Position numbers and translations under genes: made by a program. Positions 14,756 to 27,516 of a stretch of 64,000 bases of DNA are shown piece after piece; the stretch's first letter is position 1; every line of letters starts with the position of its first letter. The notes beneath the pieces were generated by a model. That model was not told where the DNA came from. It saw nothing but the letters and a program-made list of their open reading frames with translations, and ran no database searches. Origin of the DNA: Corylus avellana (Eukaryota; Streptophyta; Magnoliopsida; Fagales; Betulaceae); the NCBI RefSeq assembly GCF_901000735.1, contig NC_081549.1, positions 6,563,416-6,627,415 of the forward strand, in the 5' to 3' direction.

Positions 14756-15040
14756 TATAGATGACAAGATTTTGTGAATATTTTGACCTGTATATTTCAT
14801 TGTTACACTTAGGTATATATACAGAATATTTGAGGTTACAAAATAGGCAGGGGAATACACAGAGAATGATTCTAGAATGTTCTGCCCGTTGCTTGTCTTG
14901 ATTCGATTTTGGTTTCCTTATCTGTTGTAGCCGTTGCTTGATTTGTGGCTGGCTTGTGGGTTGCTTTGTGTGTTGTAGCCATTGCTTGATGTGTGGCTGG
15001 TGTGTGGGGTTTATTTCCATATAGGTCTGGTTCTCTATTA
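14756..15040 (-). repeat. 5' LTR of the copia element
   Basis: 285 bp, colinear with the 3' LTR, with nine substitutions and no gaps. The inner edge runs straight into the primer-binding site (...CTATA|TGGTATCAAAGCC). Confidence 0.95.
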
Positions 15041-15199
15041 AGCTCCACTCACCATAACCGTTCAGCAAATCTTTAACTATTTTGTTGAGCCCGACATGAA
15101 GCATTTTTTTAATATTTTTAAAACTATTTTGGCTAGCTCAATGCGACTACTCCAATTTATCTAAAAAATAAAATATTGCTAGTCAAATGTGGAGCATTT

Positions 15200-15646
15200 G
15201 ACTAGCAGCATTTTATTTTTAGCTTGCCTTTTTATTATGTAATGTTGTTGTGGTTATTTTCTGTAACTTGTTTATGTTACTTTATGATAAACCCGATCTG
15301 GTTAGATTTTAGACTATTTGTAAGTGAAGTGGTTTTTTTTTGTGGTTTCCTTTTAGAAACCTTTTTTATACGGTTACTGTGCATCTAAATTTCCATGGCT
15401 TTTTTGAAAGTTTGTTTAGATGCTTGATAGGAGTATTCGTACTCCCGATGATAGTATCCATCAGATTGCGCTGCGACAATAGTTTTCTCTGGCTGCATTC
15501 ACAGATGACTTCCATCTTCACTTGCTTTGAGGAGTTTGTAGTTTGTTTAGATTTGGTTTATATGTATAAGCTTTTTATCTTTATGTGTGTTTCCTGTAAC
15601 TTTCTTATGCTTTAATGAATGTTGGTTTGTTTAAAAAAAAAAAAAA
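15200..15646 (+). mobile_element. 5'-truncated LINE (3' UTR fragment) with target duplication
   Basis: An approximately 447-bp insertion ending in poly(A) (15633-15648) and flanked by a perfect 14-bp direct repeat AATGTGGAGCATTT (15186-15199 and 15647-15660). Poly(A) plus a target duplication of this length is the signature of L1-type target-primed reverse transcription. No protein domain remains. It lies about 120 bp upstream of the telo-box of RRP5. Confidence 0.85.
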
Positions 15647-15768
15647 AATGTGGAGCATTTTGTTTAAGCTATTTTGGCTAAACCCATGACTATAAACTAA
15701 TTTATCATTTATCTCAAAAATAAAATGTTCTTAACAAAAAAAAGAAAAAAAAAATTGTTAAACCCACA

Positions 15769-15777
15769 AAACCCTAA
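15769..15777 (+). promoter_or_regulatory. Telo-box (AAACCCTAA) upstream of RRP5
   Basis: AAACCCTAA lies 250 bp upstream of the RRP5 ATG; a related AAACCCTTAA is near 15812-15821. Telo-boxes are enriched in plant promoters of ribosomal-protein and ribosome-biogenesis genes, which matches the downstream gene. Activity is inferred from motif and position only. Confidence 0.6.
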
Positions 15778-16026
15778 CGGTACTTCCTTTTATTCTTCTT
15801 GAACCTTTTCTAAACCCTTAACCAAGCTCCTAGCAGAGAACACGGCCTGCGTGCATATATACAAGACAAGGGGACTTTTACGTGAACACAATCGGCGTTA
15901 TATTGTTCCTGAACGGAAGATAGGCGTAAAAGGAATGAACAGCAAGTAGACTCTCTCTTTCTCTCTACGCCGCAGTCCCTAAGTTCATCATCTATACACG
16001 AAAGGGTTGTTCGAATTTGCTGAAAG

Positions 16027-18569
16027 ATGGGAGGGAAGAAGATATCTAAGGATGACCAGAAGAAGAAGAAAGATAAGTTTAGTAGGGATGGCCCCAAGTT
16101 CAACAAAGCTTCCAAGCAATCCTTCAAAACAACCAAGGGTTCAAACGCCACCGTTCTGAAGCCCGAAGCCCTATCCCTGCAACTCGAAGATGAAGTCCCT
16201 GACTTCCCCAGAGGTTCGAATTTTTTAAAACTTTTGTACTTTCCGTTTGGTCGCCTGGAAAATGAGGAAAAGAAAAGAAAATGTGGTCTTGAATGTGCCG
16301 TGGTTCGAATTTTCTAAAACTTTTATACTTTCCGTTTGGTTGCCTGGAAAATGAGGAAAGAAAAGAAAATGTGGTCTTGAATGTGTCGTTATTTTTTGTT
16401 CGTATCAGTGTTGATTTCGAAGACTAATAAAAATGGCAGTTTTGATTAATTTTGAAAGATCTTTCTTTAATTTTTGGGGTTTTAACTTTCTTGGGTCATG
16501 TTCTTTGCTGGTTTGTATGTTGGGTGTTTTGTGGGAAGGTTTTAAGTTGAAGAAGGCAATCAGTGAGCGTCACTGATGCGCTTGCGCATATGCTTGTAGC
16601 GCATTCAGTCCTTTTCGTTGCCGAAATTGTTGTCAGTGCTTCTGGGTACTGATGCGAGTAGATATGCTTGCATTTGCCGTGTCAACCTTTACGGTTTTTG
16701 CATTCATTTGCTCGTACATTTATAATTTTTTCTTACTCATTTATAATTTTTCACTGTTATTTGGCTTTGATTTATGTGTGCTCTATTTGTTTCAATGAGT
16801 TATCTCTAATATTCAGGTGGAGGAAGTTCTCTGAGCCGACATGAACGCGATGAAATCCATGCTGAAGTTGATGCGGAGTTTGACGCCGAGCAGTGGGATC
16901 AGAAGAAGAAGAGGAAAAAGACGCAGAAGAAGACTCAGGCAAGGGAGGACGACTTGGGTTCACTTTTTGGTGAAGGCATCACTGGAAAATTACCTAGATA
17001 CGCAAATAAGATCACTTTCAAGGTACTGAAACGAAAATATACACAATTGTTACACACAAACACACACATTTTTGAGCCTGCTTTTACACACAAAGATTGT
17101 TTCTCTCTCTCTATATATATATATAAATCACCGAGCTTCTTCATGCAAGTGGAAACCAATTTAAGATAAGGGCGTTGGTAAATTCGATTATAATGAGATC
17201 ACCTGGTTTCTCTGAAGGGCATATATTCATTGCTTCTCTTAAGTGCCCCATTAAAACTTTGTTTCTACAATGTACATTTCATTTGTATCTATGCCTCTTT
17301 GATCTTAGTGATACCTGTTTCAGTGACTATCATTCTCATTGTCATCTTCATTGTTTAAGCTCTTAGAATCCCCCATTTGTGCTGTTGGCTGTCGAATCCT
17401 GTAATGTTGTTTGATTACTTGTTTATTAGGCTGTATCTTCTGTCAACAGATGTGGCTTTGAACATTTTTCATGACTTTCTTTCAAGCTACACTCCTGAGT
17501 TTGATTGTGCTCTATGACATATCAGAATCTTTAGTACTTAGTCTTTTTATGTTGAATTTCTTATGCTTTTCTCCCCCTCATGCTGCTGCTGAATTTCAGT
17601 TCTGATTTGAGTCTCCTGTCACGTTTCCTCAAAAAGTGGAAATATAGCATCTCTAGCTTCTAGAAGAGAAATTTTTTTTTTTTTTTAATTTTTAATTTAT
17701 TTATTTTTATAATTTGCATCTACTTTTATGGTTTGTTTCTTTCTCTCCTTTCTTCTCTTGATATCTTCTATAGTAGGGTAATCTTCTGTTGTTTTGAAAT
17801 TGTAAATGTACTTAAACTTCTAGTTCTCCTATGTATTTTCAGAATATATCTCCTGGAATGAAGCTTTGGGGAGTCATTGCTGAAGTAAATGAGAAGGACC
17901 TTGTAATTGGTCTGCCTGGGGGTCTACGTGGATTAGTTCGTATGCCTGATGCTTTTGATCCTGATGTGAAAAGTGAAATTACGGTAGTACAAGATTTTTT
18001 TCCTTCCTGCAATTACCCATACAAATTGCTATTGTTTCCTTAATTAATTTTTCATTGCTATGCTTTGTGGTTTGTGCGGAGATAATTTTTTCATGTTTAT
18101 TTATGCAATGTTAGCATATTCATCTTTACTCTTACCAGGACATTGAAAGTAATATCCTTCCTAGCCGATTCCATGTTGGGCAGCTTGTTTCTTGCGTCGT
18201 GTTGCGGCTAGATGATGATAAAAAAGAGAAAGGGAAACACAAGATCTGGCTTTCTTTGCGTCTTTCTTTATTACACAAGGGTTTCACTTTGGATGCTGTT
18301 CAAGAAGGGATGGTATGCCTGCTCAGATGTGTATAAATAATGAATGTGATCAGATATTCATATTTCTTTTTCTCTTCTGTTGCATTGAGCACTACTTAAT
18401 TTTCACATGAATTGTAGAGTGAGGAAAGGCTATTTGTGTATTTATTCTCTTATTTCTTTCTCTAGTCCCACTACTTTGAAGGCGTTGCATTTGAGAATTA
18501 CTATCCCATGTCCTATTGTTGATAGGAATTACATATTTCTTTTTCTCTTGTGTGCGCGGCTTTATTTTT

Positions 18570-18612
<43 letters not shown>

Positions 18613-21600
18613 GAGAAGAGATTTGAATGTATTTAAAATTTCCTTAAAGTTATAAGCATGCCTGATACCTCATATTTGTATCGGTGCTTACCATGATTAC
18701 TATAAATGTCACTTCGAAGATTTATTTAGCAGTACTTATGAGTAATGCAAAATATACTAGCAAAGAAAATCAACATTTGTTAGTTGTAGTGATTTCCTTG
18801 TTCTTTTTGCTCAATCTAGCTAGGTGCTTCCTCTTGTATATTTCTTGTGTACTTAGGGGAACCTTTACGCTTTTAATGATATTTGTCTATTACTTACAAA
18901 AAAACTGATGCCTTACAAGAAGATAATGTTATCTTGTACAGTAGAGTTTTATATATTTCATTGTTTTTGCCTAGTCTTATTATTATGTGGTTTATGATGA
19001 TCTATCTCCCATCTCCTGCAATGACCATTTTTTCAGCTTGCTTATATAAGAAAAAAATTTCAGCTTCCTCTTTGTAAGGCCTTATAAGTATCACTTGCCC
19101 GGATAATTTTGGATATGCTATAGCGAACTTAGAATCTCTTTCTGACTGTATAACTACAGGTGCTTACTGCATATGTTAAAAGTATTCAAGACCATGGCTA
19201 CATTCTTCATTTTGGATTGCCTTCGTTCACAGGGTTCTTGTTAAAAAACAACCAAGCTGGTAAGTAAACTATAGTGTTTCTTGTTAGTTTCACCATGTAC
19301 AAATTAATCTTTAATGTCTTCTTGCATAATTGAACGAATGAATTAACTCTCTTTTTGTTTCTTTTCTGGTCTTTTCTGTCTAGTAAGACTGGTAAATTAA
19401 TAAGAGAATGTTTCACATTAGATGTCCTTGATACCCCCTGACATAATTTTCAACTAACCAGATCTATAGGTTTTAGGCTTAGTCTAGAATTCAATGCTTG
19501 CATACTGACCAAAGATAATTGACATTTCTTGAGTCCACGGTTGATCATTTAGGTGTCCAGTTGGCTGTTCGAAAGAGCTCAGTTATTGGCTTTTATGTGT
19601 ATTCCAGTTATTCAGTTTGATTATCTTGGGGGTGAATACTTAGAGGTTCATTGATCTTTCATATATATATATTCTGGTTATTCCCATCAGCTAACTCAGC
19701 ATGCCAATGCCTTTACTTCTGTAAAAAACCAATGGTTTGATGGTCATCATGTTATGTATACGTTTCTGTTGGTGGTTGGTTTTGGGAGTTCTCTTTGTTG
19801 GACCATGGACTATTTAATTGTTAGGCTCTGAAGTAGTTGTGTGTGCTTAAAATTTGCTATCTAGGTCGTTCCGTGGTTTGCTACATTCATACAAGAAAAA
19901 CACCTTTTTGTGTCATGCTCACTTATGCTGCAACTTGCAACCAATTTGCCATTGGACATAGGGTCCAAAATCTTATGTTGATGTAGTTTCTAATTCTGCT
20001 GATTTATTTAGTAAACCCTTTCTGTTTCTTTCTTATTTTTTTTTATAAGTCCCTTTCTGTTTCTTCATCTTGCCCACTTCATTTATGATCTTTCCAGTAA
20101 GCGGGGAGATTGAAGTGAAAATTGGGCAACTTCTGCAAGGGGTTGTTGGAAGAATTGACAAACTTCGTCAAGTTGTGAATCTGAACTGTGACCCGGATAC
20201 AGTGTCCAAATGTGTGGTATGCCCTTGCCTTACATGGAATTGTCATTTTGATTTGCCTTTCTCTTCCACTGTTTCTTTCTAATGAAACATTTTTGTGTTG
20301 CACTGTCTACAGACCAAGGATCCTAAGGGAATTTCGATTGATCTTCTTGTTCCAGGCATGATGGTCAATGCTCGTGTACAGTCAATTCTTGAAAATGGTG
20401 TTATGTTATCATTCCTTACATACTTTACTGGAACTGTAAGCTTGCTAGCTCTTGTCATGCTTCTATTATGATATTACTAGAATTATTATTTTGTTATTGA
20501 TTGCATTTTTTTTTCCATTTCAATTTTACAGGTTGATATATTTCATTTGGAAAATAGTTACCCGACTACAAATTGGAAGGATGAATACAATCAAAACAAG
20601 AAGGTAACTGCCTGAACTTACTCTTTTATTGATCTTGGTGCTCTTCCACTGCACTAATTATAAAAGCTTTATGCTCAATGCTCTTGATTGCTGTTTTTCA
20701 GCGGCAAGTCGGCTCCATACGCTTAAGGAGCTATCTTTATATGTTGCTGAGCTTTGTAACATGTGTGTGAAAATTGGAACTTGCTAATAGATTGAGTTTT
20801 AGTTTTGTAACTCGTGTGAAATGTGTGAAAATTGAAACTTGCTAATAGATTGAGTTTTAGTCGTTTAAAGATTTGCGAGATGTGAAAATTTATGAAACCG
20901 TTTGCATTCTCTGCGACAAATTTGGCGCAAAGCTCTTTCTCTTTCTCTCTCTGTTTTTTTTTTTTTGGGTGAAATAGTTTTTGATGTGCCATGGTTCCAT
21001 GGTCGTTGGTTGTTTTGCATTATTGCAAATCTTGGTTGCGTGCATAATCTGTTAACGTAATGATTGTGCAGTTTTATTTGCTATCTAAGTTTGTGGTTTA
21101 TACCAAACATGTTTCCATAAATATGACATATGGCCAACTATCTCTGTACTGACACTATATATATATATAATTTTTTTTTCTTCTGCATCTTTGAGTTCTT
21201 GCTTCTTACTAACGAAACTATCTGTTCTTTTGGTTTAGGTTAATGCTCGGATATTATTTATTGATCCCTCAACTAGAGCTATTGGATTGACCCTGAATGC
21301 ACATCTTGTTCATAACAAGGCTATTCCTTCAGTAAGTTATTACACATTTGTGATACTCCTAAGTTTGCCTAATGGATATATCAGTCTGTGAGATGGATTT
21401 CTCTGATCCTGTAATCCTATAATTTTTATTTTTTATTTTTTTGGAATTGAATGTGATTTGTCTATTTTAGAGTAGGTAGAACATTAGCTGAACCTGACCA
21501 CAATTTAATGAAGCTCAGGTAGTGTGCATGTTGTTGGGTTTTTGATTTGGCTCTTGGCAGGATAGATATGAGAGGGGTTTCGCTACAAATTCTGTTCATA

Positions 21601-24600
21601 GGCTTGTTCTGCTGCATCCTTAGTTTGCATTAGTTGAAGTTTGGCTTTCAAACCAATTAAATGCATTTAATAATGATTTAGTGTTGTTGATGGAAAATTA
21701 TGCCTCTGGTCAACCCATGTTATATCTGTTTGTTGATGTAAAACTGTGCCTCTGGTCAACCCATGTTATACTTGTGACTGATAAGATGATATCCAGATTC
21801 TACTAGAGCTTTGTTTTAAGTAATTTCATGATAGTATGCATCCATCATTTTGCTTAACTGGGCTGACCCTGCTTTAAAGAGTGGACTTGCTTTTCTTACA
21901 AGTTCTTGTCTAAGTCACCTCCTTTCTCCCACTTGCATCATCTCTTCTCTTGCGAAGTGACATGAATATTCTATTTGGGTACTCTTTTTTTATTTATTTA
22001 TTTATTTTTTATTTTTATTTTTTAATTTGGTAAAGGGGCATAATTCGTGCTAGACTAACACTTTTGGATTTTGATATGCAGCATGTTAAGGTTGGAGATA
22101 AATATGACAACTCAAGAGTAGTCAGGGTTGATAAAGGATTGGGCCTACTGCTTGAAATACCATCTACTCCAATGTCAACTCCGGCATATGTTAGCGTATG
22201 TAAATTCATCATTTTTTTTGGCATAATTTGTTTGGGTTGTTCTAATTATTCAATTTCATTGTCTTGATGGTAATTTTCAATTTATGTTGGCTACAGATAT
22301 CTGATGTGGCTGAAGAGGAAGTCCGAAAGCTTGAAAAAACGTTTAAGGAAGGTAGTCATGTTCGTGTTCGAGTTCTAGGGTTTAGGCACTTGGAGGGGCT
22401 TGCTACAGGGATTTTGAAGGTTGTCCTTGTACTTCAACTTTACTTTTTTGTACGAGATTTATATAATATGATGACCATATTGCGCTAATAGTTGGGCTGC
22501 AAATGAGTTGAGCCTGTTTTGTCTCAACTTAGCTAATGGCCTGGCTTGTCTGCCTATTTTTCACACAAGCCAATCTCAAAGCATGATGTCCAGGCACCTT
22601 TAACAAAGAAGCCTTTGCCAAAGTTGAAGGAGAATATACAAAAGGAAAACTAATTTTGTATTTAATTGAAAGTAGGATATAGTGACATCAGCTTTCAGTG
22701 AAGTTATCTTTTCTCATGTACATTGACTTTTTGAACTGAAATAAAATAGAGATGCATAAGTGAAACTGTCGAAGATGAGAACTAGACTCTCAAATCTTTA
22801 TCTCTTTTTGTTCACGTTTGAACTATTTTGAACTCAGCCATGTTGCTCATGAGCTTGACTTAACCTTTTGTGAGATCAAATGTCCTCCATATTGATCGAG
22901 TTGAGCCCAAAAAATCTTATATGGATCATAAGGTTTCTAGGTGTCAAGAGTGGCGTTCTTTTGTGTGGACGACTGCTTTATGGAAAATCTTAACTTATAA
23001 GATAATTTACGAAAGATGAATGTTATTTCGGTGGAGTGATGCTGTATGTGTAAGAAATGTGGGGAGTCTCTAAATCATTTGCTCCTTCATTGTGAGGTTG
23101 CAACATAGTTGTGGAGTGTGCTTCTTATGTTGTTTGGTGTTTCTTGGGTTATGAATTGAAGGGTGAGCAATTTGTTTGGAAGTTGGAGGGGACAATTGGG
23201 AAACTATAATGCTTTGAACATATGGAGGCTGGCTCCTTTGTGTTTAATGTGGTGTCTTTGGAGAGAGCGAAACGTAAGGAGCTTTGAAGTTCGTGGGAAT
23301 GGATTGCTAGAAATGAAGAAGATGATGCTACAATCCTTGTATATATATGGAGAGTGGCATGGAATAGTTTGCCTTTTTCTAATTGTTTTTCAGGTTTTGG
23401 AATTATATTCTTCTTTTTCTATGATTTAGAGATTTTCTTGTATACTATCTGTGTATTAGGGTTATGCCGCTCTGCGCTTTGAATGAATATACATTACTTG
23501 TATAAAAAAAGGTTTCTAGGTAATATAGGCTACAATTGTGAAGATTCTAACTTATGACCATTTTTTCCATGTTTAGGAGTGTTAGAATATTAGAGATGGA
23601 ATTAAACTGCCTTGCATTCTAGATTTGATATTGACAAAGTATCCTATACGAAAGGGTTAGCAAGATAGTTTTTCTGCCCTAGCGGCGGCGTTGTGCGCTA
23701 GGCTCTGGTGAGCCTCAATGGAACGGCGCTTCTCCATAGAAGCGAAATCCTTTTGCCTGTCATCGAAGGAAGGGTGTCCTAATCTTCGTTTGGAGGAAAA
23801 GAGAAAAGGGTTCGTAGGGGTAATTTTCGTGAGCCAACCTTGTGCTTCATGGTTGGTGGATATGGTCGAGGAGGCGAGTCAATCTCTATTGAAGGTTGAT
23901 ATTGCCAAGTCATACCGCGAGGGCGATAAGGCTTTGATGGTGCATGGGGGTGTTAATAAGGCAGGTAGTTTCCTGGAGGTGGCCGTCTTTGCTGAGGGAG
24001 GTCGTAAAGGAATCATTTGGCTACCTGTGGGCCATGGAGGGAGGGGATGTCGTCGGTTTGCAAATGAGTTGCGGAGGTTGTTGGGTCCACCAGCCCCTGC
24101 GCACCCTGTTCCAGGGACGCAGCTCAAGCTTGGTTTGGGAGAATCCATCTCTGGATGTCACCCTAGGCGCTCCTTTGCGGAGGTTCTTCGACTGGCGGTT
24201 GGTTCTGAGGAGCCTTTCGTTGGGAGGAGGGTAAGATCTTCGCAACTCATTGATCTTTTCCCGGTGAAGGACTCTTTCGAGCCCGGGTACGGTGAGTATG
24301 AGTTGCGGGTGATGGTGGATTGTTTGGAGTTGGAGTCGCCGGATCCTGCTAATCCTGTCACATGTTCTATCTCGGCGGCGGATCATACGAAGAAGAAGAA
24401 GAAGACGTTGCTAGGTCTTTTACGTTCTGTTTTGGGCCGGGTCCTAGCTGGGTTAGTTAAAGGACTTTTAGATGGGCTGGGTGTATTACCTTTTAGGAGA
24501 AAACAATGGCTTTTCTCTGCTTTCTTAGAAAGCTTACAAGGCCGCGAGTTTGGGTCTTTCCTTAAGCCCAAACTCGCTGGGTATTTCAAGACAGGTTGGC

Positions 24601-27477
24601 GCAGGGGTATGAAGCGTTGTGTTAAGAGTTTGCGTAAGTCTTGACAGTGTGGATCTGCCTCGCCGGGAGAGTTTGATTTTCCGGCCGATCGTAGGGAGGT
24701 GTGCGTATCTGAGGTATTTGCGCCGGTCGCCGGTGGTCTCGCCGGGGTTTCCAGCGATGATTCCGAGCTTGCGTTGGTGGGGCTGTCGTTGGCGGAGGTG
24801 CATCTGGAGTCAACTCAACAGGTTTGTGCGTCGGGGTTTGTGTCTCATGAAACGGCGACGGTCCCTGTATTTTCGACGAAGGCTGCTCTGTTGCCGGAGA
24901 ATACCTAGAACTGGCTGTTGACTCCGGTGAGTACCCATGTCTCTCCTTTGTCTCAGGTGGTGGTCTTTGCTCCTCCGGTGGGAGCTGGTGCTGTTCCGGC
25001 GAAGGAGGTTGAACCCATTAAGACTGCTCCGGCGAAAGGGTTGCTACGTCGGGGGTTTTTAGGGTCTAGAATTGTTTCTTCTTCCTCTCTGCCTTCGTCG
25101 GTAAAGGGCTCTAAGGTTGTAGTCGAAGATTCACAGACCTGTTCTATTTCGGAAAAGCACGCGGCTGAGCTGGGTTTGAGAATAAGCGAACCTTTTCCTC
25201 GAATGTCAGAGAGTGGTGCTCCGATTTATTCCTCTGTTTCCAATTCTCAAATAGGGTATGCCCGGAGGGTAAAGGAGAAGCTTGCTAAGCAGTTGCAGAA
25301 GAACAAGGAGTTGTTTGCCGAGGTTGTAGCGGAACCCTCCAAGAAGGGGGTGGGGAACTATTCGGAGGTGGTTATAGATGCGGTGAATTTAGCCTCCAGT
25401 GTGGGACTGACTAATGGTGAAGGAGGTGATGAGAAAAGTCTTTTGAATCTCTTTTCGAATATTGAAGAGGAGCGGGAGCCCTTTACCTCTAAGGCAAAAG
25501 GGAAGCGGGAAATCAAGAATTTAGAATGCTCCATCAACTATGAGGCTAGAGAGAGACTTTCTCCGAAGCGGTACTATCGCCGTCGGGGTTGTGTTGGGAC
25601 CAAAAATGCATTCTCCTTTCCTCTTGAGGTGCATTAGGGGTTTAGTATTTTTTTAGGGCTGGTGGTGGGTTTGTGGGCTTCAGTCTCTGGGTTTTTTGGG
25701 GTTCTTTTTTTGGTTTCGTTTGGTTGTGGTTCTAGTTGGGTTGGGTTTCTTTTGGGGTTTGTTGTTTGGGTTTATTTTGGGCTACCTATGTATATTCTCG
25801 TGTACTTAGAGGCGCATTGCGCTCTTTTTTTGATATATACAATTTACTTATTAAAAAAAAAAAGGAGTGTTAGAATATTAAAAATTCACATTTTTATATC
25901 AACTTAATTTTTGGATAATTGGTGATTTAATATGGTATCAAAGTAGGGATTTTGAATTTAAACAATGACTTTATAGTTTATCCCTAATTTCAGTTAAATA
26001 TTTCACGTGTTAAATACTACACATGAAAGGGAGTGTTAGAAAATTAATGATTAAATTCACCATTTCTAATGAGTTTAAGCTTTTAGAACAATTGATGATT
26101 TAACAAGGTGTAAGTGATAAAGCATAATCTCATTCCTATGTTTCACCACAACCTCATTTAAGGTAAATTAGATGTGACTTTTTAGGCTCTCTAAGTGATT
26201 TAAAAGGTTTATGTGCTTGATCTTTACTTTGGTATATATTGCATTAATGAAATAGTTGATATTTATGGGAAGTGAATAATTTTCTATTGCCTACTGAATA
26301 TACCGGGAGCTTTGTAATGTTAGATGTCATTCGATATACCTTGTTTAATGTCTTTCTAGGAGCTCAATGGCTTTCTTTTCCTTTTAGCAACTAACTCCTA
26401 ATCGTTCTTGACAATGTGGAAGATATTGAATTGTTCTCAATTTTGCAGTCCTTATTTGTAACGAGGATTTTTTTTTTCTTAATAATTAATTGTGTAATGA
26501 GGGCTTTAACATTTCTCCTTTTCCATGTATGTTTTTTTTTTTATGTTTTATGGCTTCATTAACCTTCAGTTAATGATTGCACAAAATGAAGATTTGCCCT
26601 AACGATTTGAGAGCATTTGTAGGTCTAATTTTTTTTTGACACTTTTTCTTTCAAGCAGGCTGGGGCTTTTGAAGACCCTGTATTCACCCACGAGGATGTC
26701 AAGCCTGGGATGGTTGTGAGGGCTAAAATTATAGCTGTTGACAACTTTGGTGCTATTGTGCAATTTCCTGGTGGTCTGAAGGCAAAGTGTCCTGTCCAGC
26801 ATATGTCTGAATTTGAAGTTGCAAAGCCTGGCAAAAAATTTAAGGTCAATGTCCTAGCAGCTTATGCTTTTTGAACTAGTTCCATTTTTGGTTTATGTTT
26901 ACTGTATTCCTGGTGGACTATGATAGGGCAAGGATGATTCATCTTATTATGTTTTTTTTTTTTTTTTTTTTTTTTGGGTTCCTTTTATTAAACTGATTTA
27001 TTTTGAGGCTATTGACTCCTTTTGTACGTATGACTTTGCAGGTTGGGGCTGAGCTGGTATTCCGTGTGCTTGGTTGCAAATTGAAGAGAATAACTGTTAC
27101 AAACAAGAAAACACTTGTACGTTCTCTTTTTTCTGAATCTCCCATGACTAGTATTTTTTTTTCTTAATGAGCCAATAACTTGTAATTTCGATAACAATCA
27201 TTTTGCATTAGCACTCTTACACAATGCTTATCTATGTCCATTCTCTTTAATCCCCAGTTTCTGCTTATCCAAGATTTAGTTTAACAAAATCTGTTACATG
27301 TTCTATATTCTGATAGTAGATGTCACATTCTTTGATTATAGCTTTTAGTTGTTAATTTCTTTAAGCTTGATCACGTGGAATTGTTACTCATTACAATCCA
27401 CTTTATCATATATTCTTGGTTTGAAATCACACCTTGGGATTTTAAACCATATAGCAGTTCCCCTTGTCTTCAAAGAA

Positions 27478-27516
<39 letters not shown>

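Larger units (their letters stand above)
10152..15040 (-). mobile_element. Ty1/copia LTR retrotransposon, full-length but disabled
   Basis: A 4889-bp element with its coding strand on minus. Both LTRs are exactly 285 bp and differ at 9 positions by my count (about 97% identical). It is flanked by a perfect 5-bp duplication AGCTC (10147-10151 and 15041-15045). The primer-binding site TGGTATCAAAGCC (14743-14755) abuts the 5' LTR and is close to the usual initiator-Met tRNA complement; a polypurine tract (TTGAGGGGGCG, 10437-10447) abuts the 3' LTR. Domain order gag, protease, integrase, reverse transcriptase, RNase H is the copia order. LTR ends are TAATAG...CTATA rather than TG...CA. It is broken by a stop in gag and by a deletion with frameshift in integrase, so it is non-autonomous now. 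The compact size suggests the Ale/Retrofit lineage, but this is uncertain. Confidence 0.95.
23580..26105 (+). mobile_element. TRIM-like miniature LTR element, split by a LINE
   Basis: A 5' LTR of about 65 bp (complete copy readable at 25868-25932, starting TGTTAGAATATTA) is followed at once by TGGTATCAAAGT (25933-25944), an initiator-Met tRNA-type primer site. A purine-rich ATGAAAGGGAG precedes the 3' LTR (26034-26105, TGTTAGAAAATTA...TTTAACA). Flanks AGGAG (23575-23579) and AGGTG (26106-26110) are probably a 5-bp target duplication with one change. Without the LINE the element is about 238 bp and has no coding capacity, matching terminal-repeat retrotransposons in miniature. Confidence 0.8.

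Noticed and set aside
14739..15104. 121-codon frame on minus spanning the 5' LTR
   Set aside because: It is composed of LTR sequence, including the internal LTR repeats; not a gene.
23718..25637. Host protein-coding gene within RRP5 intron 11
   Set aside because: The frame lies wholly inside an 18-bp target-duplication-bounded poly(A) insertion and has two in-frame stops; it is LINE sequence.
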